Assembly (NCBI GenBank): GCA_963724535.1
Contig: CAVRVD010000015.1
Location: forward strand, 248,001 to 312,000
From: JADJPO01 sp963724535
GTDB taxonomy: Bacteria > Actinomycetota > Actinomycetes > Actinomycetales > Kineosporiaceae
Direction: 5' to 3'
DNA: 64,000 nt
The position numbers and the translations under genes were made by a program. Shown here piece after piece: positions 26,508 to 35,226 of the stretch (positions are counted from its first letter, which is position 1; the number at the start of each line of letters is the position of its first letter). The notes under the pieces are model-generated. The model searched no databases, was not told the origin of the DNA, and saw only the letters and a program-made list of their open reading frames with translations.

Positions 26508-27029
26508 GTGACCCGCCCGTCACGCGAGCAGGTGCCGCGCCGACCCACGGCGGAGCTGGCTCTGCGGCTCGGTCCACTCACCGTGGCCACCGTGCTGACC
26601 CTGGTCGGGCTGACGTGGGTCCAGCTCCTGACGGTTGCCGCCGCCCTGGGCCGAGTGGCGCCGGGTGCCTCCCCGGTTGGCTGGACCGTCACCGCGGCGG
26701 GCAGCGCGAGCGGCTCCCTCGTCGCCCTGACGGCGACAGCTGTCACCGCCCGCGCGCTGCGGCGCCGGGGCGAGCCGCCGACGTCCGCGTCGGTGCTGTC
26801 GCTGGTGCCGGTCGGGATCGCCGCGGCCGTCCAGACCGGATCCGGACTCCTGGCCGAGGGGCCGGCGGTGCCGGCCGTGCTCCTCCAGGGGGCTGCCGTA
26901 CTCCTGGGCGGCGTCGCCGGAGTATGCGTGGCGGCCGCGCGCGATCGTGCGGACGAGCCGGACCTGCACCTGCCTGGTCGGCAACGACAGCCACCGGACC
27001 GACTACTGATCGACGAGGAGCCGCTGTGA
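26508..27029 (+). CDS. Membrane protein of unknown function (divergent from tad operon)
   Basis: 173 residues from a GTG at 26508 with CAAGGAG 11 bases upstream; readings from further upstream enter the divergent regulatory gap. Four hydrophobic stretches, for example VATVLTLVGLTWVQLLTVAAALG and VLLQGAAVLLGGVAGVCVA, separated by short polar loops, then a polar tail. No family recognised. It overlaps the next gene by 4 bp (GTGA), so the two small membrane proteins are probably made together. Confidence 0.5.
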   Translation: MTRPSREQVPRRPTAELALRLGPLTVATVLTLVGLTWVQLLTVAAALGRVAPGASPVGWTVTAAGSASGSLVALTATAVTARALRRRGEPPTSASVLSLVPVGIAAAVQTGSGLLAEGPAVPAVLLQGAAVLLGGVAGVCVAAARDRADEPDLHLPGRQRQPPDRLLIDEEPL

Positions 27030-27469
27030 GACTCACCGGCGACCGCGAGGACCTCGATGCGGACCTGGACCGGCCGGTCACGGTCGGGCCGCTGCTGACC
27101 GGGCTGGCTGGCGGTCTGGCCGTCGCGGTGGCCGGCATGCTCGCGCTCGGCCGACTGACGATCGGGACCCTGCACGGACTGGGCAGCGCCGGAACGGTCG
27201 CGAACGCCATCCTGGGCAGTGTCCTGGCGGCTGCGGTCGGGGTGGTGGCCGGCCGGTTCGCCGCCACCGCCGGGGCGCGCCGGGGGGCTGGACGCCGTGG
27301 CGCGCGCCGAGCGGGCAGGGCAGCCGGGGTGGGCGCCGTCCTTGTTGCGGTCGGGCTCGGCATGACGGTGCCCCTGCACCCGGCGGCCTGGGTGCTGGCG
27401 CTGGTCCTCGGTGCGGCGGCCGCCTGGTGGACTGCCGGGCGTCAGCGCCCGGCCGGCACCGGCTCCTGA
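27026..27469 (+). CDS. Membrane protein of unknown function
   Basis: 147 residues from a GTG overlapping the preceding stop. An acidic N-terminus (LTGDREDLDADLDRP) is followed by about four hydrophobic segments (GLAGGLAVAVAGMLALG, VANAILGSVLAAAVGVVAG, GVGAVLVAVGLGM, AWVLALVLGAAAAWW), with an Arg-rich loop in the middle. No family recognised; it is paired with the similar small membrane protein upstream. Confidence 0.5.
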   Translation: MRLTGDREDLDADLDRPVTVGPLLTGLAGGLAVAVAGMLALGRLTIGTLHGLGSAGTVANAILGSVLAAAVGVVAGRFAATAGARRGAGRRGARRAGRAAGVGAVLVAVGLGMTVPLHPAAWVLALVLGAAAAWWTAGRQRPAGTGS

Positions 27470-27551
27470 GTCGGCTTCCTCGACAGGGACGGCGGCACAT
27501 GGATTGGCAACGGGTTGACGACGCGCTACCGTACGGATCCTAACGAAACGG

Positions 27552-27567
27552 TGTGACGCCGCTCACG
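27552..27567. promoter_or_regulatory. CRP/GlxR-like operator upstream of permease gene
   Basis: TGTGA, six bases, TCACG: one mismatch from the CRP-type palindrome TGTGA-N6-TCACA used by actinobacterial CRP/GlxR proteins. It ends 46 bp before the permease ATG. A TTGACG hexamer at 27515-27520 could be the -35 of the same promoter, though its -10 is poor. Binding is inferred. Confidence 0.4.
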
Positions 27568-27613
27568 TCGTCCGCCGCCTCTGCGATTGTTGCCCACCTC
27601 CCGGGAGACACCG

Positions 27614-29128
27614 ATGACCCTCGACGGATCCAACCGGGCGAGCGAGGCCATCGCCCGCCGGGACGAGCAGAAGCTGCGCCGCGGCCGGCTCGGCGCGATC
27701 GCCATCGCCTTCTTCGTGATCTCGGCCGCCGCGCCCCTGACGGGCATGGCCGGCGGGGCGCCGATCGCGATGCTGCTGGGCAACGGCCCCGGCGTCCCCT
27801 TCGCCTATGCCCTGGTCACCCTGTTGATGCTGATCTTCGCGGTCGGGTACGTCGCCATGGCCCGCCACCACACCTCGGCCGGCGCCTTCTACTCCTACGT
27901 CGCCCGCTCGATGGGCGGGTACGCTGGCGGGGCGTCGGCCTGGATCGCGCTGCTCGGCTACAACGCGATGCAGATCGGCCTGTACGGCCTGTGGGGCTTC
28001 GCCTCGGCCGGCTTCTTCGAGTCCGCCTTCGGGATCACCGTCCCCTGGTGGGTGTTGGCCTTCGCCGCCATGGGGCTGATCGCCGTCCTCGGCTACCGGC
28101 AGATCGACCTGTCGCTGAAGGTGCTCGCCGTCCTCGTGGCCGGGGAGTTCCTCATCGTGCTGCTGTTCGACCTCCTGGTGCTGGCGCGCGGCGGATCCGG
28201 CGGCGAGGGCGGGCTGTCCGGCAGCTCGTTCACCTGGGAGGCCCTGACCTCGGGCGCACCGGCGATCGGACTGCTGTTCGCGGCAGCGTCCTTCGTCGGG
28301 TTCGAGGCCACCACCATCTACTCCGAGGAGGCCAAGGAGCCCAGCAAGACCGTGCCCCGGGCCACCTACATCGCAGTGCTGACCATCGGTCTGTTCTTCA
28401 TGTTCACCTCGTGGCTGATGGTCAACTCCTACGGCGACGACTCCACGCTGGTGGAGTTCCTGACCAGCGACGACCTCGGCGGCGACCCGACCAACTTCCT
28501 GTTCGCGATGGCCTCGCCCTACCTGGGTTCGTTCCTGGTCGACAAGGTGATGTTCTTCCTGTTCGCGAGCTCGCTGTTCGCCGCCCTGCTCGCCTTCCAC
28601 AACGCGGTGGCCCGTTACGCCTACGCCCTGGGCCGGGAGGGCCTGGTGCCCGAGCGCCTGGGCCGGACCCATGCGGTGCACCTGTCCCCGCACATGGGCT
28701 CGATCAGCCAGAGCATCCTGGCCGCCGTCGTCGTCATGATCTTCGTGGTCCGCGGGATGGACCCGGTGCTCACCCTGTTCACCTGGCTGACCCAGCTCGG
28801 GACGCTGGCGATCTCCTACCTGATGGCGTTGTCGGCGCTCGCCGTCCTGATCTTCTTCGGCAAGAACAAGGGGCTCGACCCCAACCCGTGGCGGACGACG
28901 ATCGCACCGGCCCTGGCCGCGCTGGGGCTGGTCTCGCTGGCGGTCTTCGCGACCAGCCAGTTCGGCTTCCTGATCGGCGATGAGACCAGCTCGCTGCGTT
29001 GGGTGCTGCCCGGGTTGATCCCCGTCGCCGTCGTCGTCGGCCTGATCTCCTCGGGGATCCTGCGCTCACGTGAGCCCGAGTCCTTCGACCAGATGGGGCG
29101 CAACCGGGCGATTCACCTGCACGAGTAG
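27614..29128 (+). CDS. APC-family amino-acid permease
   Basis: 504 residues with about twelve predicted membrane helices. The first helix carries the APC signature (IAIAFFVISAAAPLTGMAGGAPIA), and the helix 6-region segment GAPAIGLLFAAASFVGFEATTIYSEEAKEPSKTVPRA is typical of cationic or neutral amino-acid permeases. The ATG at 27614 follows CGGGAGAC; an in-frame ATG at 27587 is possible but has no site. The substrate cannot be read from sequence. A CRP-like site lies 47 bp upstream. Confidence 0.85.
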   Translation: MTLDGSNRASEAIARRDEQKLRRGRLGAIAIAFFVISAAAPLTGMAGGAPIAMLLGNGPGVPFAYALVTLLMLIFAVGYVAMARHHTSAGAFYSYVARSMGGYAGGASAWIALLGYNAMQIGLYGLWGFASAGFFESAFGITVPWWVLAFAAMGLIAVLGYRQIDLSLKVLAVLVAGEFLIVLLFDLLVLARGGSGGEGGLSGSSFTWEALTSGAPAIGLLFAAASFVGFEATTIYSEEAKEPSKTVPRATYIAVLTIGLFFMFTSWLMVNSYGDDSTLVEFLTSDDLGGDPTNFLFAMASPYLGSFLVDKVMFFLFASSLFAALLAFHNAVARYAYALGREGLVPERLGRTHAVHLSPHMGSISQSILAAVVVMIFVVRGMDPVLTLFTWLTQLGTLAISYLMALSALAVLIFFGKNKGLDPNPWRTTIAPALAALGLVSLAVFATSQFGFLIGDETSSLRWVLPGLIPVAVVVGLISSGILRSREPESFDQMGRNRAIHLHE

Positions 29129-29148
29129 CCCCAGCCACACCCTCGCGC

Positions 29149-29169
29149 CCGGGCCTGCGTGGTGCCCGG
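29149..29169 (+). terminator. Hairpin downstream of permease gene
   Basis: CCGGGC, nine-base loop, GCCCGG, beginning 21 bp after the permease stop. GC-rich stem without a U-tract; a candidate terminator. Confidence 0.35.
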
Positions 29170-29250
29170 CCCTCGGGGAATAGCGCCGGACCCGGCGGGA
29201 CTTGGCCATAAGGAGCGGCGGCGAATCCGCCGGTGTGGAAGGGATGTCGC

Positions 29251-30153
29251 ATGCGAGCCCTGCAGTTCACCAGCTATGGAGGCCCCGAGGTGCTCCAGTG
29301 GGCGGAGGCTCCGGAACCGCACGCGGGGCCGGGCCAGGTCCGGATCGCGGTCCGCGCGGCCAGTGTCAACCCGATCGACTGGAAGGTGTTGGCCGGCATG
29401 ACGTCCGGCGGCCAACCCCTGGACGGCGTGGGGTATCTGGGGTACGACGCCGCCGGGGTCGTCGACGAGGTGGGCGAGGGGGTGACCGGCGTCTCGGTGG
29501 GCGCGGAGGTGCTGGGGCTGGGCCGCAACGCCCAGGCCGAGCTGGCCGTGCTGGACACCTGGGCGGTCAAGCGCGCCTCCGTCGACTGGGCCGTGGCCGC
29601 CGGGGCGAGCCTGGTCGGGGAGACCGCCGAGCGGGGCCTGCGCCTGCTCGACGTCACTTCCGGGGACACCCTTTTCGTGGACGGCGGCGCCGGCGGCGTG
29701 GGCGCGGTCGCCGTCCAGCTGGCCATCGCGCGAGGAGCACGCGTGATCGCCTCCGCCGGTGAGGCGAACCACGGCTATCTGCGCGAGATCGGCGCCGTCC
29801 CGGTGCAGTACGGCGAGGGGGTCGGCGACCGGGTCCGCGCCGCAGCCGAGACAGGGGTGGACGCCGTCTTCGACGTCGCCGGCAAGACCCCGGTCGAGGA
29901 ACTGGTCGCGTTGGTGCCCACGCCGTCCCAGGTGGTGAGCATCGCAAACTTCGCGGCGGGAGAGTCCGGGGCTCGGGTGACCGGTGGCGGCCAGGACTCC
30001 CGTCCCGTCGAGGCTCTTGCCGAGGTCTCCGACAGGCTGGTGAGCAACGAGCTGGTGATCAAGGTGCAGACCTTCCCGTTCGATCGGGCCGCCGAGGCGT
30101 ACCGGATCAGCCGGGAGGGGCATGTCCGAGGCAAGCTGGTCCTTGTCCCCTGA
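29251..30153 (+). CDS. Zinc-independent alcohol dehydrogenase/quinone oxidoreductase-type NADP-dependent oxidoreductase
   Basis: 300-residue medium-chain dehydrogenase/reductase lacking the structural zinc lobe. Family features: YGGPEVLQWAEAPEPHAGPGQVRI at the N-terminus, ASVNPIDWKVLAG, GYDAAGVVDEVGEGV, and the nucleotide-binding VDGGAGGVGAVAVQLA near residue 148. The ATG at 29251 follows GGAAGGG. The 3' end overlaps the P450 gene by 32 bp, so the two are likely translated together; whether this reductase acts on P450 products is unknown. Confidence 0.85.
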   Translation: MRALQFTSYGGPEVLQWAEAPEPHAGPGQVRIAVRAASVNPIDWKVLAGMTSGGQPLDGVGYLGYDAAGVVDEVGEGVTGVSVGAEVLGLGRNAQAELAVLDTWAVKRASVDWAVAAGASLVGETAERGLRLLDVTSGDTLFVDGGAGGVGAVAVQLAIARGARVIASAGEANHGYLREIGAVPVQYGEGVGDRVRAAAETGVDAVFDVAGKTPVEELVALVPTPSQVVSIANFAAGESGARVTGGGQDSRPVEALAEVSDRLVSNELVIKVQTFPFDRAAEAYRISREGHVRGKLVLVP

Positions 30154-31414
30154 CCGGGTGGCCTGCCCCGATCGAATGGTGAGCCTGGCCGACCTGGCCG
30201 AGGACCCGCACCCGATCCACGCCCGGTTGCGGGACGCCGAACCCGTCAGCTGGGTGCCGGCTCTGGACGGCTGGCTGGTGACCCGGGCGGACCTGGTGCG
30301 CCAGGTCCTGGCCGATCCCTCGGTGTTCACCGTCGACGACCCGCGGTTCTCCACAGCGCAGGTGGTGGGACCGAGCATGCTGTCCCTGGACGGTCCGCAG
30401 CACCGCCGGCATCGCCGGCCCTTCGTCGCCGGCTTCCACCGAGCCGCGGCCAGGACGGCGCAGCGCCGTCTGGTCGACGAGCTGGCCCATCGGCTGATCG
30501 CGGGCGTCCGAGCCCGGGGACACGCGGAGGTCCGCACCGAGATCGCCGGCCCGGTGGCGACGGGGGTGATGGCGGCCGTCCTCGGCCTGCCCGAGGCCGA
30601 CGCCGATCGACTGGCCCGGTGGTACCGCGCCATCGTCGACTCCGTGTCGTCGATCAGCTCCGGCCACGGCCCGACCGGCGCCGGAGCGGCGGCCTTCGAC
30701 GACCTCGCCCGCGCCGTCCTGGCCGCGGCGGCCGATGACGGCGGCGGCACGGCTGCCGTCCTCGGCCCGGTGCGCCGGCAGGGCACCCTGTCCAGCGAGG
30801 AGGTCGTGTCCAACGCGGCGGTGGTGATGTTCGGCGGAATCGAGACCACCGAGGCGACCACGGCCACCTCCGCACTGCACCTGCTCTCCCATCCGCGATG
30901 GCTCGGCGCGGTCCGCGACCGCCCGGAGCTGGTCGACCGGGCCGTGGCGGAGTCGCTTCGGCTGGAGCCGGCCGCGGCGAGGGTGGACCGCTATGCCACG
31001 GTGGACACCGAGCTCGCGGGACAGCCGATCGCCCGCGGTGACCTCGTCATCGCCTCGCTCGCGGCGGCCAACCGCGACCCGGCGGTCTGGCCCGATCCAG
31101 ACACCTACGACCTGGACCGATACGACCTGGACCGGGACAACCAGGACCGGCGGCAGGTCGGCGACCACCTGGCGTTCGCCCACGGCCCGCACGCGTGCCT
31201 GGCGGCGGACCTCGCACGCTGGCAGGCCGCCACGGTGCTGCGGCGGCTGATCGAGCTGCCCGGAGTGCACCTGGAGCCGGGAGGCTTCGACGCGCCGCGC
31301 GGACTGGTCTTCCGCAAGCCGGACCGGGTGCGGGTGCGCTGGGGGCTGGTCTGCGATGCTGACCGCGAGGAGGTGGGCAGGTGGATGCCACCGAACGGCG
31401 GATCGCGCTGCTGA
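30122..31414 (+). CDS. Cytochrome P450
   Basis: 430 residues. The I-helix motif is FGGIETTEATT, the ExxR motif is ESLRLEP, and the haem loop is LAFAHGPHACLAADLAR with Cys359 as ligand. The loop differs from the usual FGxGxHxCxG in having Ala for the first Gly and Ala after CL. A short Asp/Tyr-rich repeat (YDLDRYDLDRDNQD) is inserted just before the loop. The ATG at 30122 has a strong site (GGGAGGGG) inside the preceding oxidoreductase gene. Substrate unknown; no ferredoxin gene is adjacent. Confidence 0.85.
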   Translation: MSEASWSLSPDRVACPDRMVSLADLAEDPHPIHARLRDAEPVSWVPALDGWLVTRADLVRQVLADPSVFTVDDPRFSTAQVVGPSMLSLDGPQHRRHRRPFVAGFHRAAARTAQRRLVDELAHRLIAGVRARGHAEVRTEIAGPVATGVMAAVLGLPEADADRLARWYRAIVDSVSSISSGHGPTGAGAAAFDDLARAVLAAAADDGGGTAAVLGPVRRQGTLSSEEVVSNAAVVMFGGIETTEATTATSALHLLSHPRWLGAVRDRPELVDRAVAESLRLEPAAARVDRYATVDTELAGQPIARGDLVIASLAAANRDPAVWPDPDTYDLDRYDLDRDNQDRRQVGDHLAFAHGPHACLAADLARWQAATVLRRLIELPGVHLEPGGFDAPRGLVFRKPDRVRVRWGLVCDADREEVGRWMPPNGGSRC

Positions 31415-32139
31415 TCGATGCCGACAACGCACCGGCGGCCAAGATCGAGGAGATCCTGGGCGAGGTGGCCCGGCACGGGGTGGCAAACGTGCGCCGGGCC
31501 TACGGCAACTGGAAGAGCCCGCACCTGAGGAGCTGGGAGGCGGTGCTGCATACCTACGCCATCAAACCGATCCAGCAGTTCGCCTACTCCAGCGGCAAGA
31601 ACGCCTCCGACATGGCGATGGTCATCGACGCGATGGACCTGCTCTACGCCCGCAGCCTGGATGCGTTCGCCATCGTCTCCAGTGACGCCGACTTCACACC
31701 GCTGGTGATGCGCATCCTCACCGACGGGTTGCGCGTCTACGGCTTCGGGGAGCGCAAGACACCCGAGCCGTTCGTGAACGCCTGCTCCCAGTTCGTCTAC
31801 GTTGAGCGGCTGCGGGCCGAGCCGTCGACGGAGAACGGGTCCGCCGGGTCCGACGCCGGCGAGGCCGGGGCCGAGCAGGTGCTGGGACCGGTCGAGGCGA
31901 AGGCGCTGCGTGGCGACAGCCGGCTGGTGCGGATGCTGCGGACGGCGGTCGAGGCCGCGGCGGGCGACGACGGGTGGGCGCATCTCGGCGCGGTCGGCAA
32001 CCAGATCGGCAACCAGGCCTCCTTCGACCCGCGTAACTACGGCTACCGCAAGCTCAGCGACCTGGTCGATGCGACCGAGCTGTTCGACGTCCGTCGGCAG
32101 AACCAGATTGTCCTGATCCGCAACCGACGCCGGGGCTGA
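31381..32139 (+). CDS. NYN-domain (PIN-like) putative RNase with C-terminal LOTUS/OST-HTH domain
   Basis: 252 residues from a GTG at 31381 preceded by GAGGAGGTG, inside the end of the P450 gene. The NYN domain has the acidic metal-binding set: LLIDADNAPAAKI, NASDMAMVIDAMDLLY and IVSSDADFTPLVMRI. The end (GWAHLGAVGNQIGNQASFDPRNYGYRKLSDLVDATELFDVRR) is an OST-HTH/LOTUS RNA-binding domain. Such proteins are predicted single-strand RNA nucleases; targets are unknown. It overlaps the P450 gene by 34 bp. Confidence 0.85.
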   Translation: MDATERRIALLIDADNAPAAKIEEILGEVARHGVANVRRAYGNWKSPHLRSWEAVLHTYAIKPIQQFAYSSGKNASDMAMVIDAMDLLYARSLDAFAIVSSDADFTPLVMRILTDGLRVYGFGERKTPEPFVNACSQFVYVERLRAEPSTENGSAGSDAGEAGAEQVLGPVEAKALRGDSRLVRMLRTAVEAAAGDDGWAHLGAVGNQIGNQASFDPRNYGYRKLSDLVDATELFDVRRQNQIVLIRNRRRG

Positions 32140-32183
32140 CGACTCGCCTCAAGGGTGAACCCGCGGTCGCCGATGGACAACGC

Positions 32184-34646
32184 GTGGGTGCCAGGGCCGT
32201 GCCAACCCCACGGGAGCTGGCCGGACCCGACGCGTCCAGCCGCAGGCCCGAGGCGGTCCTGGTCGTCGGTGGCCACGCGACCGGTGACACCGATCGCGTG
32301 GAGTGGATCCGCGGCGCCGTCCAGGCGAACGGCTGGCAGCCGATCGTGGCCCGCGGCGCGACGGCCGCCCGCAGCATCCTGCACACGGCGATGCCGAACC
32401 TGGTGGTGCTGGCCTTCGACACGTCCGACCCATCCGCCCCGGCGCTGTTGGCCGAGCTGCGCGCAGACCACCAGGGCGTCAACGTCCCCGTGATCGTCAT
32501 GCTCCCGGTTCGCGACGACGAGCTCGTGCTGGCCGCCTTCGACGCCCAGGCCGACGACGTGATCTGCGGTGAGGTGGGCGAGCAGGAGCTGGCGGCCCGG
32601 CTGCGGGTGCGGCTGGAGCGCCGCCCGATGCCTGCCTCGGCACAGGCCGAGGACCCGGTCACCGGTGCGCTGACCCCAGCCGCATTGACGAGGCAGACGG
32701 ACCTCGAGCTGGAACGCGTGGCCCGCGGCGGGGCGCCCGGCACCCTGGCCTTCCTGGCGCTGGCCGAGCTGCCCGGCCTGTACGCCCGCCGCGGGGCACG
32801 GGCCCGCGAGGAGCTGCTGGCCCAGGTCGTGGCGCTGGTCAAGAAGGACGGACGCCAGCTCGACCTGGTCGGCTTCTCACGGGGGCTGCTGGTGCTGCTG
32901 TTACCGGGCACCGCGGCCAAGGGCGCCCAGGTCCGCCTCGATCGGCTCTCGCTGCTGCTGCACGCCACCACCTTCACGGTGCTCGGTGAACCGATCCGGG
33001 TCACCCCCGTGATCGGCTACGCCCAGCTCGAGCCCCGAGTGGATCGTGAGCGTTTGGAGGACCGGGCCTGGACCGCGATGACGTACGAGGCCGACCAGCT
33101 CGATCTGCACCCCACGCGCTGGGAACCGTCGATGTCTGCACGTGCCAGCGACCACGGACGACTTCGGCAGGCCGTCGAACGATTCCGCACCCCGCTGCAG
33201 GTGGCCTTCCAGCAGCTGGTCTGTCTGGGCATCCCGTTCGGCGGTTACGTCGCCCTGGACGGCTTCGGCATCGACATCACCGGCGTCGTCTACCTGGCCC
33301 TGGTCGTGGCGTTCACCCTGACCGCAGCCCTGATCTGGGCCGAGTGCCTGGCGGCAGACCATCGCCCGGAGCCACCACCACCACCGCCGGACGTCGTGCC
33401 CGGGCCGGCGACCGCGGTGATCGCCGCGTACCTACCGAACGAGGCCGACACGATCGTCGAGACGGTGGAGGCGTTCCTGGCCCAGGACTACCCCGACCTC
33501 CAGGTCCTCCTGGCCTACAACACCCCGAACCCGATGCCGGTCGAGGAGCAGCTTCAGGACCTCGCCCGGCGCGATCCGCGGTTCGAACCGGTTCGGGTCG
33601 ATGGCTCGGTGTCCAAGGCGCAGAACGTGAACGCGGCTCTGCCCCGGGTACGCGGGGAGTTCATCGGGCTGTTCGACGCCGACCACCACCCGGCACCGGG
33701 CTCGTTCCGCCGAGCCTGGTGTTGGCTGGTCAGCGGCGCGGACGTCGTCCAGGGGCACTGCGTGGTCCGCAACGGCGCCGAGAACTGGCTCACCCGGATG
33801 GTGGCGGCGGAGTTCGAGGTGATCTACGCGGTGTCGCACCCCGGCCGGGCCCGGCTGCACGGGTTCGGGATCTTCGGCGGGTCCAACGGGTACTGGCGGA
33901 CCGAGCTGTTGGAGCAGACCCGGATGCGCGGGTTCATGCTGACCGAGGACATCGACTCCTCGCTACGGGTGGTCCAGGGCGGCGGGCGCATCGTCTCCGA
34001 CCCGGACCTGGTGTCGACGGAGCTGGGGCCGGACACTGTTGCGGCTCTGTGGAACCAGCGGCTGCGCTGGGCGCAGGGCTGGTCTCAGGTCTCCGGGCGA
34101 CACCTGACCCGGATGGTCCGAGGGTTCGGCGTGCGGCGCCGGCTCGGCGCCCTGCATCTGCTGGGCTGGCGGGAGGTCTACCCCTGGATCTCGCTACAGG
34201 TGTTGCCCCTGTTCGCCTTCTGGCTCCTCAAGGGCGAACCTCCGGTGCGCTGGTTCGTCCCGGTCTTCGTGGCCACCTCGCTGTTCACGCTGAGCGTCGG
34301 CCCGGCGCAGGCGTGGTTCGCCTGGAAGCACGCCCATCCCTCGGTCAAGCGGCACCCGGGCTGGTTCTGGCTGCACGCCGTCCTGGCGGCGCTGGCCTAC
34401 ACCGAGGTCAAGAACGTGATCGCGCGGACCGCCCACGTCAAGGAGGCCATGAAGGAACGCACCTGGAAGGTGACCCCGCGCTCGGCGCGACCCACTGCCG
34501 CCCCATCCGGCGACACCAGCCCGGCCGTCGCCCAGACACCACCGCCGATCTCGAGCGGACCGGTCCTCGCTCGGGTGCCGACGCCGCGCGCACCGCTCGA
34601 CGACCGGTCCGCTACCCCGGCACCACACGCACCCGCTCCCCGCTGA
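32184..34646 (+). CDS. Membrane glycosyltransferase (GT2) with N-terminal degenerate receiver and GGDEF-like domains
   Basis: 820 residues. Residues about 20-145 resemble a response-regulator receiver, but the phospho-acceptor position is lost (PNLVVLAFDTSDP). Residues about 150-310 resemble a diguanylate-cyclase domain (DPVTGALTPAAL opening) in which GGDEF is replaced (LVGFSRGLLVLLLPG). Two membrane helices at about 330-390 lead to a processive-type GT2 domain with DAD at 498-500, TEDID and QRLRW at 625-629, then more membrane helices and a Pro-rich tail. The architecture suggests a polysaccharide synthase governed by its own inactive signalling domains, perhaps as nucleotide or protein sensors. 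The start (GTG 32184) has only a weak ribosome-binding site. Confidence 0.8.
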   Translation: MGARAVPTPRELAGPDASSRRPEAVLVVGGHATGDTDRVEWIRGAVQANGWQPIVARGATAARSILHTAMPNLVVLAFDTSDPSAPALLAELRADHQGVNVPVIVMLPVRDDELVLAAFDAQADDVICGEVGEQELAARLRVRLERRPMPASAQAEDPVTGALTPAALTRQTDLELERVARGGAPGTLAFLALAELPGLYARRGARAREELLAQVVALVKKDGRQLDLVGFSRGLLVLLLPGTAAKGAQVRLDRLSLLLHATTFTVLGEPIRVTPVIGYAQLEPRVDRERLEDRAWTAMTYEADQLDLHPTRWEPSMSARASDHGRLRQAVERFRTPLQVAFQQLVCLGIPFGGYVALDGFGIDITGVVYLALVVAFTLTAALIWAECLAADHRPEPPPPPPDVVPGPATAVIAAYLPNEADTIVETVEAFLAQDYPDLQVLLAYNTPNPMPVEEQLQDLARRDPRFEPVRVDGSVSKAQNVNAALPRVRGEFIGLFDADHHPAPGSFRRAWCWLVSGADVVQGHCVVRNGAENWLTRMVAAEFEVIYAVSHPGRARLHGFGIFGGSNGYWRTELLEQTRMRGFMLTEDIDSSLRVVQGGGRIVSDPDLVSTELGPDTVAALWNQRLRWAQGWSQVSGRHLTRMVRGFGVRRRLGALHLLGWREVYPWISLQVLPLFAFWLLKGEPPVRWFVPVFVATSLFTLSVGPAQAWFAWKHAHPSVKRHPGWFWLHAVLAALAYTEVKNVIARTAHVKEAMKERTWKVTPRSARPTAAPSGDTSPAVAQTPPPISSGPVLARVPTPRAPLDDRSATPAPHAPAPR

Positions 34647-34704
34647 CCGCGCGGTTGCTGGGCGCGGGTGGCGACGGTGCCGAAGAGGTGCCGTGACGAG
34701 GACG

Positions 34705-35100
34705 TCAGGACGTTGCGCTGAACCGGTAGTCGATGTCGTCGAAGGAGTCCAGGGCGAACACGTAGAAGAACCGCAGCGTCGTCAACCCGACGTTGTGCAG
34801 TCCGTGTTCCACCTGGCTCGGAATGAAGATCACCGAACCGCCGCGCACCCCGTGCTCGACGTCGTCCAGCATCACCACACCCGTGCCGTCCAGCACGTAG
34901 TACAGCTCGGCCGGCGTATGTCGATGTCGACCGAGCCAGCCGTTGGTCGGCAGGTCCGCCACACCGCTGGTCATGGAGCGGGTCGCCGTCCGCCGGCTGC
35001 AGATCAAGGTCCTGAAGGCGACCAGGCCTCTGATCGGATCGTCCCATAAGCCCGGCTCCACGTCGCCCTCGTGGAGGACCGTCGACTGCTGAGGATCCAC
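34705..35100 (-). CDS. Cupin-domain protein
   Basis: 131-residue single cupin. Metal ligands are visible: RHRHTPAELYYVLDGTG (HxH and E) and, later, VEHGLHN. The GTG at 35100 follows GGAGGTGA. Family members include dioxygenases, isomerases and sugar or sensory proteins; nothing here decides between them. It lies downstream of the radical-SAM gene on the same strand with a 126-bp gap. Confidence 0.75.
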   Translation of the reverse strand: MDPQQSTVLHEGDVEPGLWDDPIRGLVAFRTLICSRRTATRSMTSGVADLPTNGWLGRHRHTPAELYYVLDGTGVVMLDDVEHGVRGGSVIFIPSQVEHGLHNVGLTTLRFFYVFALDSFDDIDYRFSATS

Positions 35101-35226
35101 CGCATCACCTCCGACTGCAGCGCGCCCTGGTGCTGAGTGTGCGGCCTGGGCCGCCAGTTGACCAGGGGGGAGTCAGATGCCGGCGGGGACGGGCTGCGCG
35201 ACCCGGACGCCGAGCGTGCGGTCGGC

